A stretch of DNA of 64,000 bases from Roseateles terrae (lineage in GTDB: Bacteria; Pseudomonadota; Gammaproteobacteria; Burkholderiales; Burkholderiaceae_C): positions 1 to 64,000 of the forward strand of contig NZ_JACHXO010000010.1 in the NCBI RefSeq assembly GCF_014192155.1, given 5' to 3'. The notes under the pieces are model-generated. The model made no database searches and was not told the DNA's origin. It saw only the letters and a list, made by a program, of their open reading frames with translations. Of this stretch, positions 1 through 8,231 are shown piece by piece. The position numbers and the translations under genes were made by a program. Positions within the stretch are counted from its first letter, which is position 1. Each line of letters opens with the position of its first letter.

Positions 1-44
1 GCACGCTCACGCACCTCGGGTGAGAACTTGTTCGACTTGCTCAT
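1..44 (-). CDS. IS3-family transposase OrfA, N-terminal fragment (partial)
   Basis: Reading the minus strand from the ATG at 44 gives MSKSNKFSPEVRERA before the window ends. That is the characteristic start of the helix-turn-helix OrfA protein of IS3-family elements. OrfA binds the IS ends and is normally joined to the DDE integrase OrfB by programmed frameshifting. Only 14 full codons are present, so the subgroup cannot be assigned. The start is supported by an AGAGGA box about 8 bases upstream. Confidence 0.75.
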   Translation of the reverse strand, partial: MSKSNKFSPEVRER

Positions 45-94
45 GGCTCAATCCTCTCAGAGTGTTGAGCCTCCTCAAAACCCGGGTTGATTCA
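1..94 (-). mobile_element. 5' end of an IS3-family insertion sequence, cut by the window edge
   Basis: Seen: on the minus strand the first codons of a transposase OrfA are preceded by an AGAGGA ribosome-binding site. Further out, a sequence beginning TGAATCAACCCGGGTTTTG (reading down from position 94) looks like an IS3-type terminus, since such elements usually begin with TGA or TGT. Inference: the element boundary is near 94 and the rest of the IS lies to the left. The other terminal repeat and the target duplication are not visible, so the exact end is not proven. Confidence 0.6.
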
Positions 95-216
95 GCAGTG
101 GGCATTCGCGACCGACCGCTTTCAGGCAACAGTCGCGGCACGTTACCTCGGGTCTGCATGCTGCAATCTAGCATCTGGCATCGTGCGGCGTAAGTGGCAC
201 CCGTTAGGGCAAGCAA

Positions 217-711
217 ATGATCAAGACAGGAATGCACGCTGGTTATTGGGTGGTTACCTGGGCGGACGGTTTTGATCCATCCTTGGACGACCTGCTGCCA
301 CATATTCCTGAGGCTGTCTTAGGGCGGCGCGTCCTGATTGCTTCCTTCGACAGCGGTCAATTTAGTCCGACGCAGCATGAACTTGAGCATGGCTGGTCGG
401 TGCAAGGAAACCAAGCGGTAAGTGCACCGGTTAAAGCCGTCTCAGACGTTCCAGCGGTGGGCTTCGACGAGTGGTATGTCTATGACGGCGATGTCCCCCT
501 CGGACATCACAAAGCGTTTGTCAACCGGTTAGGCTTCTCGCCGCTGGACCCAGCTTGCTTGGAAGCTACCGAGTTCTGGAAGCAAGTGGCGCGCTTCCAA
601 CCGCTGAATGTGCTTGGCGCCGGAACGCCGACCATGTTCCTGGTAACTCGGGACGCGCAAATCTACGCGCGAGCCGTAGCGGTTGGGGGCTTACCAGAAG
701 TGCGCCCCTAA
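217..711 (+). CDS. Conserved hypothetical protein, possible immunity-type protein
   Basis: A 164-residue soluble protein with no signal peptide or membrane segment. It is rich in aromatic and acidic residues, with a GYWVVTWADGFDPSLDDL stretch at the N-terminus and an LGAGTPTMFLVTRD stretch near the C-terminus, which look like conserved blocks of a family. I recall similar single-domain proteins in other proteobacteria but know no function. The ATG at 217 is used; the ATG at 232 is a possible later start. It is the first gene after the IS end and heads a series of small same-strand genes, several of which resemble polymorphic-toxin immunity proteins, so an immunity role is inferred from company only. 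Confidence 0.6.
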   Translation: MIKTGMHAGYWVVTWADGFDPSLDDLLPHIPEAVLGRRVLIASFDSGQFSPTQHELEHGWSVQGNQAVSAPVKAVSDVPAVGFDEWYVYDGDVPLGHHKAFVNRLGFSPLDPACLEATEFWKQVARFQPLNVLGAGTPTMFLVTRDAQIYARAVAVGGLPEVRP

Positions 712-792
712 CGTCAGCGCCCGGCCAGGTGCGGTCGCAAGCGATAGACTGCTTCGAGGCACTCCTCCCTCGCGTCTGAGGCGCACCAACAT

Positions 793-1131
793 ATGCCCGA
801 AGTCTTGCTCTGCACGGTCGAAGACACCTTCTTGGTGACGGGGTGGGGGCTCATCATTGCACCGATGTTTCCAGTCTCGGAGTTCCGCTTCGATTCAAAT
901 CATCAGGTGCGCATCGTCCGCCCTGATGGCGAAGTGCTCGAATGCCGCTGCCATTTTCAAGTTCCGTTTCAGAGTCCGCCAGCGAAGGTAATGAGCTTTG
1001 TCTGCGCGCTGCAGGGTGTCGGGAAGGAGCACGTTCCCATTGGCAGCCGGGTTTGGCTTCTGGGGAAAACCGAAGCCGACATCAAAATTACCGCCGAGCC
1101 GCAGGTTGCGAGGAGCGCGCGGCGGCCATGA
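793..1131 (+). CDS. Small beta-barrel protein resembling elongation factor Tu domain 2
   Basis: 112 residues. The pattern VEDTFLVTGWG, then a short turn, VRIVRPDGEVLECRC, and ALQGVGKEHVPIGSRVWLL matches the layout of the EF-Tu domain 2 barrel (V-x-D-x-F-x-I-x-G-x-G, then P-x-G, then a late V-x-x-G). No GTPase domain is present, so this is a free-standing barrel. Such single-domain versions are known as small accessory proteins and occur in polymorphic-toxin neighbourhoods. It overlaps the next gene by an ATGA junction at 1128-1131, which suggests translational coupling. Its precise function is unknown. Confidence 0.55.
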   Translation: MPEVLLCTVEDTFLVTGWGLIIAPMFPVSEFRFDSNHQVRIVRPDGEVLECRCHFQVPFQSPPAKVMSFVCALQGVGKEHVPIGSRVWLLGKTEADIKITAEPQVARSARRP

Positions 1132-1490
1132 GCGGTCCTTTTCTCGGAGACACCGTAACCCAATCAGTCGCGCCTGAGATTGAAACTCGGGCAATTGACG
1201 CGGCTTCAGCCCAGCCATTATGGGCCGAAGCGTCGATGCATGCGCACTGCGCTACAGAGGTTTTTTCGATGCCGAAAGACTTCGTAAAACGCATGCCCAA
1301 TGTCACGGAGGGCGAGCGTAGCGAGTTGCTTGCCGCACTTGCGCTGGAAGATTCTGTTGTGATCGTGGGGGGCTGGACTGCCGAACGCAAGCCGGAGCCG
1401 CTCACCGGGGGCGGGAAGCTCTATGCGTTCATGATTCATCCGTCTTCGTTCAAGGTTCTGCATGCCGGCGTCGGAACGTGGCGGTCTTAG
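1128..1490 (+). CDS. Hypothetical protein with NTF2-like immunity-type C-terminus
   Basis: Start chosen at the ATG at 1128, which overlaps the stop of the preceding gene (ATGA) and gives 120 residues. An internal ATG at 1270 (MPKDFVKRMPNV) would give 73 residues and cannot be excluded. The C-terminal third ends in a glycine turn followed by two strands (KLYAFMIHPSSFKVLHAG). This resembles the closing hairpin of NTF2-fold immunity proteins, where a conserved G-G precedes a strand and a G-K-V-L strand. The N-terminal part is not recognisable. Assignment to the family is tentative; the coupled position next to other immunity-like genes is the main support. Confidence 0.45.
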   Translation: MSGPFLGDTVTQSVAPEIETRAIDAASAQPLWAEASMHAHCATEVFSMPKDFVKRMPNVTEGERSELLAALALEDSVVIVGGWTAERKPEPLTGGGKLYAFMIHPSSFKVLHAGVGTWRS

Positions 1491-1709
1491 CACGATGCCC
1501 GTTCTAAGCAGGAGGAAGCTGGCCCGCTCTGGTTCGCTGGATGTCCGCTTCCGGGCGCTCAACCTGGTCATGCCGATGCCGCCTTTGAGTCGAGAGCTGT
1601 CAGTCTTCCGTGAGCCCGTGATCGACCGCTCCCAGCCTACAGCCGCCGCCCATCACAAGCCCCAGCTTCGCAGCCGAAGTCGGCCAATGAAACATGGCAG
1701 ACTTCCGGC

Positions 1710-2270
1710 ATGCTGACTGAGCGTGACGCTTGCCATTTGGTACTTCATGAGCTTGACCACCCCGAAGCCTTCGTGGTGCAGTCGTGTTCATTGTCGACGC
1801 ATAAGGACTACTGGGTCGTCCGCGCGAACAGCGCCGACGATGTGCTGCGAGGAAACGTGGCGCAGTGCTACGTCGGTGTCAATGCTTACCTCGTCGACGT
1901 GAGAACCGGCGAGATCGAAATCGTCGGCAGCAACGAATCGGTTCATTCGTATCTCCAGGACAAATACGACCTTCGCAAGGCTGCGGGCCGGCACTACGTT
2001 TTGCGAGCGGCTTTTGCCCGCTCGGACAAGCGCGCCATCATTCACCTGCACAAGGCGCTGGAGTGCACGCTCCAGCGAGCGCGGGAGCTTTCCGAAGAAG
2101 ATTGCGATTGGCTCACTGGCATTCGGGGGCATGTGCGCGACGCACAGGAGCTGCTTCGACAGAAAGGCATCGCCACCTCGATTGAGCTTGTTGATCACGC
2201 GGAAAGTGTCCGGCCAATAGACCACCGAACACGGCGCTGGGAAGAGCTGAAGAATCTACTTCGTCACTAA
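1710..2270 (+). CDS. Imm35/YrhB-like immunity-family protein
   Basis: 186 residues, soluble. The N-terminal ~75 residues follow the pattern of the YrhB/Imm35 domain: a helix, a strand carrying DYWVVRANS, then a GNVAQCYVGVNAYLVDVRTGEIEI block in which a glycine-rich strand is followed by V-D-x-x-T-G-E-I. Residues ~95-186 form a mostly helical tail (TLQRARELSEEDCDWL, RDAQELLRQKG) that is not part of the usual domain and may be a separate module. Imm35 proteins are known or predicted to neutralise co-encoded polymorphic toxins. No toxin gene lies nearby, so this would be an orphan copy. The ATG at 1710 fits the domain start. Confidence 0.55.
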   Translation: MLTERDACHLVLHELDHPEAFVVQSCSLSTHKDYWVVRANSADDVLRGNVAQCYVGVNAYLVDVRTGEIEIVGSNESVHSYLQDKYDLRKAAGRHYVLRAAFARSDKRAIIHLHKALECTLQRARELSEEDCDWLTGIRGHVRDAQELLRQKGIATSIELVDHAESVRPIDHRTRRWEELKNLLRH

Positions 2271-2340
2271 CCACCAGCGCATGAAGCCAATCATTCCCAC
2301 AGAGCTCTTGGTCGTCCAGCCCACAAGCCCCTCCGCCCCA

Positions 2341-2703
2341 ATGTCCGACCCAACGCAAAAGCCCTTCAAGCTCCCCGCCGCCGACATCAAACCTTTGGCC
2401 ACGGGCCATGGCGGCTGCATCGCCACGGACATGATCACCTGCGAAGGCAGAAAAGTCGCCTTTATGTACCGCGAGGAGCCCGACAACGACATCGACAGCG
2501 GATGGCGGTTCCTGTCCGGCTTCGAATCGGACGAGTACATGGACAACCCGGACCATCACGCCGCCTATGACGTGAACACCATTGCCAACTACGACCCGGA
2601 CATCATTCGATTCCTGGACGCACCCGTCGGATCGGCCTTCGAGCGGGAAGACGGGGTCGGCGACTTTGTGGAAGTGCAAGACTTCGAGCCGTCTGACGAC
2701 TGA
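2341..2703 (+). CDS. DUF2185 (Imm33-like) protein
   Basis: 120 residues from the ATG at 2341 (an in-frame ATG at 2281 would add 20 poorly conserved residues). The protein is a clear DUF2185 member: a G-G-C-I-A-T-D strand, VAFMYREEPDNDIDSGWRF, an acidic DEYMDNPDH segment, and YDVNTIANYDPDII near the end. DUF2185 is classed among the predicted immunity proteins (Imm33) of polymorphic toxin systems. It also occurs as a free-standing gene, so the immunity role here is inference. It is the last of the five same-strand small genes and is followed by the convergent ybbA gene. Confidence 0.75.
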   Translation: MSDPTQKPFKLPAADIKPLATGHGGCIATDMITCEGRKVAFMYREEPDNDIDSGWRFLSGFESDEYMDNPDHHAAYDVNTIANYDPDIIRFLDAPVGSAFEREDGVGDFVEVQDFEPSDD

Positions 2704-2760
2704 TCGCCGGCTTCGCGGATGGACTTAGAAGGACGTCTCAGCGCCCTCCACCGCCCCAAA

Positions 2761-3456
2761 TCACGCCGGCAAATCCGCCATCGTCACATCCTGCAAGTGC
2801 CCCGCCGCAATCTTCAGCTGCCGGTCACACTGCCGCGCGATGTTCTGGTCATGGGTGACCATCACCAGCGTCGTCCCCAGCTCCCGATTCAGGTCGAACA
2901 TCAGCTTCATCACCTGCTCGCCGGTGGCGAAGTCCAGGCTGCCCGTCGGTTCATCCGCCAGTAGCAGATCCGGCTGCTGCACAAACGCCCGCGCCAGCGC
3001 CACCCGCTGCTGCTCCCCGCCGGACAGCACCCGCGGATAGTGAGACAGCCGCTGCCCCAACCCCACACGCTCCAGCATCTGCCGCGCCAGACCCCGGGCA
3101 TCCCGTTCGCCCCGCAATTCCAGCGGCAGCATCACGTTTTCCAGCGCGGTCAGGTGACCCAGCAACTGGAAACTCTGGAATACGAACCCCAGATGCGCCC
3201 CGCGCAGCGCCGCACGGCCGTCTTCGTCCAGGGCAAACATGTCCTGCCCCCGCAGACGCACCGTGCCGCTGGTGGGCGTGTCCAGGCCCGCCAGGATGGA
3301 CAGCAACGTGCTCTTGCCCGAGCCCGACGCGCCCACGATGGCCACGGATTCCCGTGCCTGCAGCTGGAAGGTGATGTCATGCAGAATCGTCAGCACGCCG
3401 CTGGCGTCCTGCACCGACTTGTTGACGTGATCGACCTCGAGGATGTTTAGAACCAT
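2761..3456 (-). CDS. ybbA: ABC transporter ATP-binding protein, YbbA/LolD type
   Basis: 231 residues, a complete ABC ATPase of the LolD/MacB/FtsE class. Walker A is GASGSGKST (42-50), the Q-loop FQSFQLLG is near 93, the signature LSGGEQQR is at 144-151, Walker B LLLADEP at 164-170, and the switch His lies in VTHD. In many proteobacteria ybbA is divergent from tesA and followed by the permease gene ybbP. Here the divergent arrangement is kept but no permease follows in the window, so the partner is unknown. The two start codons overlap: the antisense ATG occupies 3454-3456 and the tesA ATG 3455-3457. Confidence 0.85.
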   Translation of the reverse strand: MVLNILEVDHVNKSVQDASGVLTILHDITFQLQARESVAIVGASGSGKSTLLSILAGLDTPTSGTVRLRGQDMFALDEDGRAALRGAHLGFVFQSFQLLGHLTALENVMLPLELRGERDARGLARQMLERVGLGQRLSHYPRVLSGGEQQRVALARAFVQQPDLLLADEPTGSLDFATGEQVMKLMFDLNRELGTTLVMVTHDQNIARQCDRQLKIAAGHLQDVTMADLPA

Positions 3457-4150
3457 GAATCAACCGCAGATGCGCCGCCGTGAGTGGATGCGCTACTCTA
3501 GCGCCACTCTCCTGTCCGTGACCCTGGCGGTGTCTCTCGCCGGACCTGCCGCCGCACAAGGAAAGTCCGCAACCGCCGCCAAGGCCGATGCCGGGCCCCG
3601 CCGCATCCTCGTCCTGGGCGACAGCCTTTCCGCCGAATACGGCCTGGCCCGCGGCGCCGGCTGGGTCGCCCTCATGACCCAGCGGCTCAAGGAGCAGCAA
3701 CTGCCCGCGGAGGTCGTCAACGCCTCCATCAGCGGCGACACCACCTCCGGCGGCCTGGCCCGCCTCCCCGCACTGCTCAAGCAGCACAAGCCGACCTTGC
3801 TGGTGATCGAGCTGGGCGGTAACGACGCCCTGCGCGGCCTGCCCCTGGCCAGCACGCGGGACAACCTGCGCGCCATGGTCAAGGCCGGCAAGGCGGCGGG
3901 CGCCAAGGTGCTGCTGGTGGGCATGCAGATTCCGCCCAACATGGGCCCCAGCTACACCCGGGAATTCGAAGCAGGCTTCAAGACGGTGGCGCAGGAGGAG
4001 AAGGTGCCGCTGGTGCCGTTCCTGCTGGCCGGCGTCGCAGACCGCACCGATGCCGCGGACTGGTTCCAGGCCGACCGCATCCATCCGCTGGCCAAGGCCC
4101 ACCCGGTGATGCTGGACAACGTCTGGAAGCAATTGCGGCCGATGCTGTGA
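3455..4150 (+). CDS. tesA: Exported SGNH/GDSL esterase (TesA/arylesterase family)
   Basis: 231 residues from the ATG at 3455; later starts at 3470 and 3485 would also leave an intact signal peptide. An N-terminal hydrophobic stretch ending in GPAAA-Q predicts Sec export with cleavage near residue 35. The SGNH hydrolase blocks are all present: GDSLS with the nucleophilic Ser57, a Gly in block II, GGND at 121-124, and the DRIH block with Asp207 and His210. The family (E. coli thioesterase I/protease I/lysophospholipase L1) hydrolyses acyl-CoA, lysophospholipid and aryl esters in the periplasm. It is divergent from ybbA, as in E. coli. Confidence 0.88.
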   Translation: MNQPQMRRREWMRYSSATLLSVTLAVSLAGPAAAQGKSATAAKADAGPRRILVLGDSLSAEYGLARGAGWVALMTQRLKEQQLPAEVVNASISGDTTSGGLARLPALLKQHKPTLLVIELGGNDALRGLPLASTRDNLRAMVKAGKAAGAKVLLVGMQIPPNMGPSYTREFEAGFKTVAQEEKVPLVPFLLAGVADRTDAADWFQADRIHPLAKAHPVMLDNVWKQLRPML

Positions 4151-4224
4151 ACCGTCGGTTCTCGGTGTCCCTGGCGGGTCCCTTGGACCTCACGCCCTCC
4201 TCTCTCTTCATGCAGGACTTTTTG

Positions 4225-5445
4225 ATGCTGTCTCGTCGCTTCCCGTTGTCGCTGCGCAGCGGCGCTGCCGCCGTGTCGTTCGGCTTCGCCTCCCTGGCTT
4301 CCTCCGCCGCTCTGGCAGTGTCGCCCGCCACACCTGTCCCCAACACCCACGAGGCACCGCCAGCCGCCGCATCGAACAGCATCAACGCCGCCAGCGGAGC
4401 CACCGGGGCCACCACCCAGCCCAGCTACGGCCCGCAGCTCGAAGGCTTCGCCTACCCCCATCCCCAGCAGCGATTCCGCTTCACCTCCCAGCAGCAAACG
4501 CTGGAGATGGCCTACATGGATGTAGCGCCCCGCGGCACGCCCAATGGCCGCACCGCCGTTCTGCTGCATGGCAAGAACTTCTGCGGCGCCACCTGGGAGT
4601 CCACCATCGAAGCGCTGACCGGCGCCGGCTTCCGCGTGATCGCGCCGGACCAGATCGGCTTCTGCGCCTCCAGCAAGCCGCGTGGCTACCAGTTCAGCTT
4701 CCAGCAGTTGGCGGCCAACACACATGCACTGCTGCAGTCACTCAACATTGCGCGCGCCACGGTCATCGGCCATTCCATCGGCGGCATGCTGTCTCTGCGG
4801 TATGCGCTGCAATATCCGCAGGACGTGGAGCAGCTGGTGGTCGTCAATCCCATCGGCCTGGAAGACTGGCAGGCGCTCGGGGTGCCGTATGCCTCGGTGG
4901 ACACGCTCTATCAAGGCGAACTCAAGACCAGCTTTGAATCGATCAAGGCCTACCAGCAGCGCTTCTACTATCACGGCCAGTGGACTCCGGCGTATGGCCG
5001 CTGGGTGTCGATGCTGGCTGGCCTCTACACCGGCCCGGGCCGCGAAACCTTCGCCTGGAACCAGGCCCAGACCACCGAGATGATGTTCACCCAGCCGGTG
5101 GTGCATGAGCTGGACCGCATCCGCGTGCCCACCACCCTGATCATCGGGCAGAAGGACCGCACCGCCCCAGGCGCCAATCGCGCCAGCCCGGAGTTGCAGC
5201 GTCAGTTGGGCGACTATCCGGTCCTCGGTCGCCGCGCGGCGCAGGCGATTCCTGGTAGCCGTCTGGTGGAGCTGCCGGAACGCGGCCACTCGCCGCAGGT
5301 GGAGGCACCGGAGGAATTCAATGCCGCGCTGCTGCAATCGCTGCAGGCCGCATCGCCCTCCCAGCCGATCCGCCCCACCGCTAACGATGCGAAGGACGCG
5401 AGCGAAGTGAACGACGCAGGGCGCGCCAGCGGCGCCAAGCCTTGA
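4225..5445 (+). CDS. Exported alpha/beta hydrolase
   Basis: 406 residues from the ATG at 4225, which has AGGA about 8 bases upstream; the frame is open back to a GTG at 4147. A positively charged N-terminus and a hydrophobic stretch ending in ALAVSPA indicate export. An Ala/Ser/Pro-rich linker precedes the hydrolase fold. Catalytic features are the oxyanion HGKNF segment (about 115), the nucleophile elbow GHSIGG (Ser near 184), an acid in GQKDRT, and the histidine in RGHSP. The C-terminal ~40 residues are low-complexity. The substrate cannot be told; members of this group include esterases, lipases and haloalkane-dehalogenase-like enzymes. It lies just after tesA in the same direction. Confidence 0.8.
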   Translation: MLSRRFPLSLRSGAAAVSFGFASLASSAALAVSPATPVPNTHEAPPAAASNSINAASGATGATTQPSYGPQLEGFAYPHPQQRFRFTSQQQTLEMAYMDVAPRGTPNGRTAVLLHGKNFCGATWESTIEALTGAGFRVIAPDQIGFCASSKPRGYQFSFQQLAANTHALLQSLNIARATVIGHSIGGMLSLRYALQYPQDVEQLVVVNPIGLEDWQALGVPYASVDTLYQGELKTSFESIKAYQQRFYYHGQWTPAYGRWVSMLAGLYTGPGRETFAWNQAQTTEMMFTQPVVHELDRIRVPTTLIIGQKDRTAPGANRASPELQRQLGDYPVLGRRAAQAIPGSRLVELPERGHSPQVEAPEEFNAALLQSLQAASPSQPIRPTANDAKDASEVNDAGRASGAKP

Positions 5446-5465
5446 TTCCGCGCCTTCTCTGCGAC

Positions 5466-5492
5466 TCACCACTCCAATGAGTGGTGACTTTT
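5466..5492 (+). terminator. Probable Rho-independent terminator after the hydrolase gene
   Basis: Perfect 8-bp stem TCACCACT / AGTGGTGA with a six-base loop (5466-5487), followed by CTTTT. It sits 20 bases after the stop of the hydrolase gene. The U-tract is short, so termination may be partial. Confidence 0.55.
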
Positions 5493-5499
5493 GCACATT

Positions 5500-5523
5500 G
5501 CAATGCATTCATCACTGCATTGC
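5500..5523. promoter_or_regulatory. Candidate operator: GCAATGCA inverted repeat upstream of the efflux operon
   Basis: A perfect 8-bp inverted repeat, GCAATGCA and TGCATTGC, separated by eight bases. It lies about 60 bases before the first gene of the RND/Mac efflux operon. The spacing is typical of a dimeric repressor site rather than a terminator, as no U-tract follows. No regulator gene is adjacent, so the binding protein is unknown. Confidence 0.4.
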
Positions 5524-5581
5524 ATCAACCCTGACAAAGTCGCTTTACTGCTGAGCCAACATCCGCCCGGAGCCGTGCGGC

Positions 5582-7027
5582 ATGATGGAGGCGCTTTCAA
5601 CACACGTTTGCCGAATGACTCATGCCCGTGCGCGCCTGCGGCCGGGCTGGCGCTCCGGTTCAGCCTTGGTGCTGGCCCTGACGCTGGCCGGTTGCGTGAA
5701 CCTGGCGCCCGACTATCACCGCCCCGCCGCCGCTGTGCCGCAAGAAGGCACCCCTGCCCCGCAGGACGCCGCTCAACTGCCCTGGCGAAGCGTTTTCAAT
5801 GACGGACGGCTGCGGGAGACCATCGCCCTGGCCCTCGCCGAGAACCGCGACCTACGCGTCGCGGCGCTGAATGTCGAGAAGGCTCGTGCCGCCTTCGTGC
5901 AGACGGATGCGCAGCGTTGGCCAACGATCACGGCCGGCGCCAGCGCCTCCCGCTCCGACAACGCCAGCGGCACCGCGAACGCCTTCTCTGCGCAGCTTGC
6001 GATGACCAGCTTCGAGCTGGACGTCTTCGGACGCGTGCGCAACCAGAGCGCCTCGGCGGAAGCGTCTCTGTGGGGCCTGGATGCCACGCGCCAGAGCGTG
6101 CAGATCAGCCTGGTGGCGGAAGTGGCCAGTGCCTGGCTCACCTGGGCGGCGGACCTGCAACGTCGGGCGCTCGCCCAGCAGACCCTGGCCAGCCAGGAAC
6201 AGACGCTGGCGCTGACCGAACGCCGTCATGCCGTCGGTGCCGTCTCCGGCCTGGCGCTGGCGCAGGCCCGCACTGCGGTAGAAAGCGCCCGTGCCGATGT
6301 GGCCACCTATCCCGCCACGCTGGAGCAGGACCGCCACGCCCTGGAACTGCTGCTCGGCACGGCCCTGCCTGACGCGCTCCGGCCGCAGGCCGGCGATGCA
6401 TTTGCACAGGTCAGCACCCTGGTCGATCTGCCCGCGGGTGTGCCGTCGAGCGTGCTGCTGCGTCGGCCGGACGTGCGCTCGTCCGAGCAATCCCTCATCG
6501 CCACCCACGCCGACATCGGCGCCGCCCGCGCTGCACGCTTCCCGACGATCAGCCTCACCGCCAGCGCCGGCCGCGCCAGCCCGGCCTTGTCCGACCTGTT
6601 CAAGTCGGGCAATGGCAGCTGGTCCTTCGGCCCTTCCGTCTCGCTGCCGGTCTTCGACGCCGGTGCCAGCCGCGCCGCAGTGCGACAAGCCGAAATCAGC
6701 CGCGACATCGCCGTCGCCAGCTACGACAAGACGGTGCAGACCGCCTTCCGCGAAGTGGCCGATGCCCTGTCCATCCGCGCGACGCTGGCCGATAGGCTGA
6801 CCGCCCAGCAGACGCTGCTAGCCGCCACCGAGCGGCAATTGCGTCTGGCCGAAGTGCAATACCGCGCCGGCAGCAGCACGCAGCTGGACGTGCTGGACGC
6901 GCAGCGCTCGCTGTATTCGGCGCAGCAGTCCCTGATCACGCTGCGCCTGACCGAACAGCTCAACCGCATCACGCTCTACAAGGTGCTGGGTGGCGGCTGG
7001 AACGATGACAACACCCTTGCATCCTGA
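5582..7027 (+). CDS. Outer-membrane efflux lipoprotein, NodT/OprM family
   Basis: 481 residues. A lipoprotein signal ends in the lipobox LAGC, with the acylated Cys near residue 38, followed by VNLAPDYHRP, the typical start of NodT-family outer-membrane factors. Two OEP repeats follow, visible in LRVAALNVEKARA and in QYRAGSSTQLDVLDAQRSLYSAQQSL, a hallmark of TolC-like channel helices. The product forms the outer-membrane channel of a tripartite pump. It is the first gene of an operon with macA and macB, ending 10 bases before macA. The start at 5582 has GGAG upstream; 5615 is an alternative that keeps the signal peptide. Confidence 0.9.
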   Translation: MMEALSTHVCRMTHARARLRPGWRSGSALVLALTLAGCVNLAPDYHRPAAAVPQEGTPAPQDAAQLPWRSVFNDGRLRETIALALAENRDLRVAALNVEKARAAFVQTDAQRWPTITAGASASRSDNASGTANAFSAQLAMTSFELDVFGRVRNQSASAEASLWGLDATRQSVQISLVAEVASAWLTWAADLQRRALAQQTLASQEQTLALTERRHAVGAVSGLALAQARTAVESARADVATYPATLEQDRHALELLLGTALPDALRPQAGDAFAQVSTLVDLPAGVPSSVLLRRPDVRSSEQSLIATHADIGAARAARFPTISLTASAGRASPALSDLFKSGNGSWSFGPSVSLPVFDAGASRAAVRQAEISRDIAVASYDKTVQTAFREVADALSIRATLADRLTAQQTLLAATERQLRLAEVQYRAGSSTQLDVLDAQRSLYSAQQSLITLRLTEQLNRITLYKVLGGGWNDDNTLAS

Positions 7028-7037
7028 GGATTTCCGA

Positions 7038-8231
7038 ATGAAGACATGGTTGAGGCCGGGGCGGCTGGTGCTGCTGCTGGTCGTTCTGGTGGTGCTGGGT
7101 TTCATCGTCAAAGCCGTCTGGTTCTCCCCGCCCCCGCCGCCGCAGGTCACCACCGCGGTGGTCGAGCGCGGCGACCTGGAAGAGTCGGTGCTGGCCACCG
7201 GCACGATCAACGCTTACAAGCTGGTGAGCGTCGGCGCGCGGGCGACCGGTGAAGTCAAACGCCTGCATGTGGCGCTGGGGGACCAGGTCAAGGAAGGCCA
7301 GTTGATCGCCGAGATCGATGCCCTGACGCAGCAGAACGCGTTGCGGGACGCACAGGCCTCGCTGCGCAGCGCCGAAGCCTTGCTGGCTTCGCGTCGGGCC
7401 ACGCTGGCCCAGGCGGAGCTCACGCTGAAGCGTCAGCGCGCCCTGAACGAGGCGGATGCCGGCGCCCGCGCCGATCTCGAAACCGCCGAAGCCACGCTGG
7501 GCACCGCCCGCGCCGATGTCGAGTCCCAGCAGGCGCTGGTGGCCCAGGCCAAGGTGAATGTCGACACAGCGCAGGTCAACCTCGGCTATGCCCGCGTGGT
7601 GGCGCCGATGGACGGCACCGTGGTGGCCATCGTCACCGAGCAGGGGCAGACGGTGAACGCTACCCAGTCGGCGCCCACCATCATCAAGCTGGCCCGCCTG
7701 GACACGATGACCATCAAGGCCAAGATCTCCGAAGCCGACGTGCCACGGGTGCGTCCGGGCATGCCGGTCTACTTCTCGCTGCTGGGCGATCCCGACCGCC
7801 GCATCGAAGCCAAGCTGCGGGCGATCGAGCCGGGCGACACCACGCTGGCGGACACCACCAGTTCCACCAGCAGCTCCACCTCCACCACCAGCGCCATCTA
7901 CTACAACGGCATCTTCGACGTGCCCAACCCCAGCGGGCAACTGCGCATCAACATGACGGCGCAGACCACCATCGTGCTCGACCAGGCCAAGGGTGTGCTC
8001 CTGGTGCCTTCTGCCGCCCTCGGCAAGAAGGATGCGCAAGGCCGCTACACCGTGCGGGTGCAGCAGCCGGATGGCCGCATCGAGCCGCGCACCATGCGCA
8101 TCGGCCTGAACAGCCGGGTGCGCGCACAGGTGCTCGAAGGGTTGAAGGAAGGCGAGCGGGTCGTGACCAGCGAAGCGCTGGCCGACGCAGCGCCGAATGA
8201 AGGCGGCCGTCGCGGCCCGCCCCCGATGTAA
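7038..8231 (+). CDS. macA: MacA-like periplasmic adaptor protein
   Basis: 397 residues from the ATG at 7038, preceded by GAGGA. One N-terminal membrane helix ([19 protein letters not shown]) anchors the protein. It is followed by the biotinyl-lipoyl-like half ([25 protein letters not shown]), a long coiled-coil hairpin (about 100-180), and the second lipoyl half and barrel domains ([18 protein letters not shown]). A Ser/Thr-rich insert lies near residue 275. Adaptors of this type link an inner-membrane MacB transporter to an outer-membrane channel for export of macrolides, peptides or siderophores. Its stop overlaps the macB start by one base, so the two are coupled. Confidence 0.9.
   Translation: MKTWLRPGRLVLLLVVLVVLGFIVKAVWFSPPPPPQVTTAVVERGDLEESVLATGTINAYKLVSVGARATGEVKRLHVALGDQVKEGQLIAEIDALTQQNALRDAQASLRSAEALLASRRATLAQAELTLKRQRALNEADAGARADLETAEATLGTARADVESQQALVAQAKVNVDTAQVNLGYARVVAPMDGTVVAIVTEQGQTVNATQSAPTIIKLARLDTMTIKAKISEADVPRVRPGMPVYFSLLGDPDRRIEAKLRAIEPGDTTLADTTSSTSSSTSTTSAIYYNGIFDVPNPSGQLRINMTAQTTIVLDQAKGVLLVPSAALGKKDAQGRYTVRVQQPDGRIEPRTMRIGLNSRVRAQVLEGLKEGERVVTSEALADAAPNEGGRRGPPPM

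Noticed and set aside
7..303. 98-codon minus-strand frame across the IS end
   Set aside because: It is in a different frame from the OrfA start at 44 and crosses both the IS boundary and the gene at 217. No similarity to transposases.
942..1127. Upstream extension of the gene at 1128
   Set aside because: The extension lies wholly inside the preceding gene, is low-quality sequence, and the ATGA junction at 1128 is a better start.
1462..1716. 84-codon frame between two immunity-like genes
   Set aside because: Pro/Arg/Ser-rich translation without a ribosome-binding site or recognisable pattern. It overlaps the end of one gene and the start of another.
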